NCBI GenBank assembly: GCA_021803845.1
Contig: JAJZLA010000034.1
Location: 3,891 to 9,743 of the forward strand
Source of the DNA: a bacterium
GTDB taxonomy: Bacteria > SZUA-79 > Acidulodesulfobacterales > Acidulodesulfobacteraceae
DNA length: 5,853 nucleotides
Reading direction: 5' to 3'
The number at the start of each line of letters is the position of its first letter. Position 1 is the stretch's first letter. Positions 5,635 to 5,853 of this stretch are shown one piece after another. The notes beneath the pieces are model-generated. The model was given only the letters and a program-made list of their open reading frames with translations, did not search any database and was not told the origin of the DNA. Made by a program: the position numbers and the translations under genes.

Positions 5635-5663
5635 ATTAAAAATTATTTTCTTTATTCTCGCAA
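5635..5663 (-). promoter_or_regulatory. Candidate promoter for ccsA-ccsB
   Basis: On the minus strand TTGCGA (5658-5663) and TTTAAT (5635-5640) have a 17-bp spacer. The -10 box matches 5 of 6 and the -35 box 4 of 6 consensus positions. The predicted start lies roughly 15-20 bases before the ccsA ATG, leaving just enough room for the GAGG ribosome binding site. Confidence 0.45.
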
Positions 5664-5684
5664 TAACATTATTTTACGGAAAAG

Positions 5685-5706
5685 GACGGAATTGAATTCC
5701 GCCGTC
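5685..5706 (-). terminator. Inverted repeat after the carboxylase gene, possible terminator
   Basis: GACGG (5685-5689) is complementary to CCGTC (5702-5706), and inside it CGGAATT (5687-5693) mirrors AATTCCG (5695-5701). On the minus strand the structure follows the carboxylase stop by about 14 bases and is followed by CTTTTCC, a short T-run. This suggests a weak terminator, or an operator-like palindrome, between the carboxylase gene and the ccsA promoter. Confidence 0.4.
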
Positions 5707-5720
5707 TGCCGCGGCTATAA

Positions 5721-5853
5721 CTATCCAATATTTAACAGCGGGTCGTCCGGCGTGATATTATCGCCTACTTTAACGTAAATCGCTTTAACCGTACCCTCTG
5801 CCGCAGCATGTATTTCATTTTCCATTTTCATGGCTTCTACCATAGCGACGGTC
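5721..5853 (-). CDS. Biotin-carrier domain, C-terminal end of a carboxylase subunit (partial)
   Basis: Only the last 43 residues are in the window; the gene continues beyond the right edge. The fragment starts TVAMVEAMKMENEI. EAMKME is the biotinylation motif, and its lysine (codon 5826-5828) would carry the biotin. AEGTVKAIYVKVGDNITPDDPLLNIG completes the biotinyl/lipoyl fold and is followed by TAG. EAMKMENEI is typical of pyruvate carboxylase subunit B, 2-oxoglutarate carboxylase large subunit and oxaloacetate decarboxylase alpha, rather than acetyl-CoA carboxylase AccB, which usually reads EAMKLMNEI. Beside citryl-CoA synthetase genes, a carboxylase feeding the rTCA cycle is the best guess. 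Substrate cannot be told because the catalytic domain is outside the window. Confidence 0.82.
   Translation of the reverse strand, partial: TVAMVEAMKMENEIHAAAEGTVKAIYVKVGDNITPDDPLLNIG

Overview
The window carries a leftward (minus-strand) block of central carbon metabolism genes that fits an autotrophic bacterium using a reductive TCA (rTCA) cycle with two-step citrate cleavage. In transcription order, right to left, it holds: the 3' end of a biotin-carrier carboxylase subunit (pyruvate carboxylase B or 2-oxoglutarate carboxylase type); a succinyl-CoA-synthetase-beta-like subunit read here as citryl-CoA synthetase large subunit (ccsA); an alpha-like subunit read as citryl-CoA synthetase small subunit (ccsB); a short citrate-synthase-fold protein read as citryl-CoA lyase (ccl); class II fructose-1,6-bisphosphatase (glpX); and an NDUFA9-like atypical SDR protein.

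Region by region: bases 1-270 have no gene. They hold three direct copies and one inverted copy of an 18-bp repeat (AATCTGACRCCTTTTTCG), a second pair of direct repeats, and a bulged hairpin preceded by GGAG, together resembling a REP/MITE-type repeat cluster. Bases 271-2158 hold the SDR gene and glpX, only 13 bp apart, behind a near-consensus sigma-70 promoter (TTGAAA-N17-TATAAT). Bases 2318-3118 hold ccl. Bases 3119-3282 hold a hairpin and AT-rich DNA. Bases 3283-5612 hold ccsB and ccsA, with a plausible promoter just upstream of ccsA. Bases 5721-5853 hold the carboxylase fragment.

How the genes work together: the carboxylase would feed the cycle, making oxaloacetate from pyruvate or oxalosuccinate from 2-oxoglutarate. 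CcsAB would activate citrate to citryl-CoA with ATP. Ccl would split citryl-CoA into acetyl-CoA and oxaloacetate. GlpX serves gluconeogenesis from the fixed carbon. Reading the pair as citryl-CoA rather than succinyl-CoA synthetase rests on ATP-citrate-lyase-like motifs in both subunits, such as VVRRSGPEYQKGL in CcsA and an SKSGG segment preceded by IGAIGG in CcsB, and on the adjacent short citrate-synthase-fold gene.

The organism cannot be fixed from the window. Moderately AT-rich DNA, good Shine-Dalgarno sites and sigma-70-like promoters indicate a bacterium. Two-step citrate cleavage is best known in Hydrogenobacter and related Aquificota, and similar genes occur in other chemolithoautotrophs. 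Repeats like the one at 1-270 are, from memory, common in Desulfobacterota-type genomes. An AT-rich chemolithoautotroph from such lineages is my inference.
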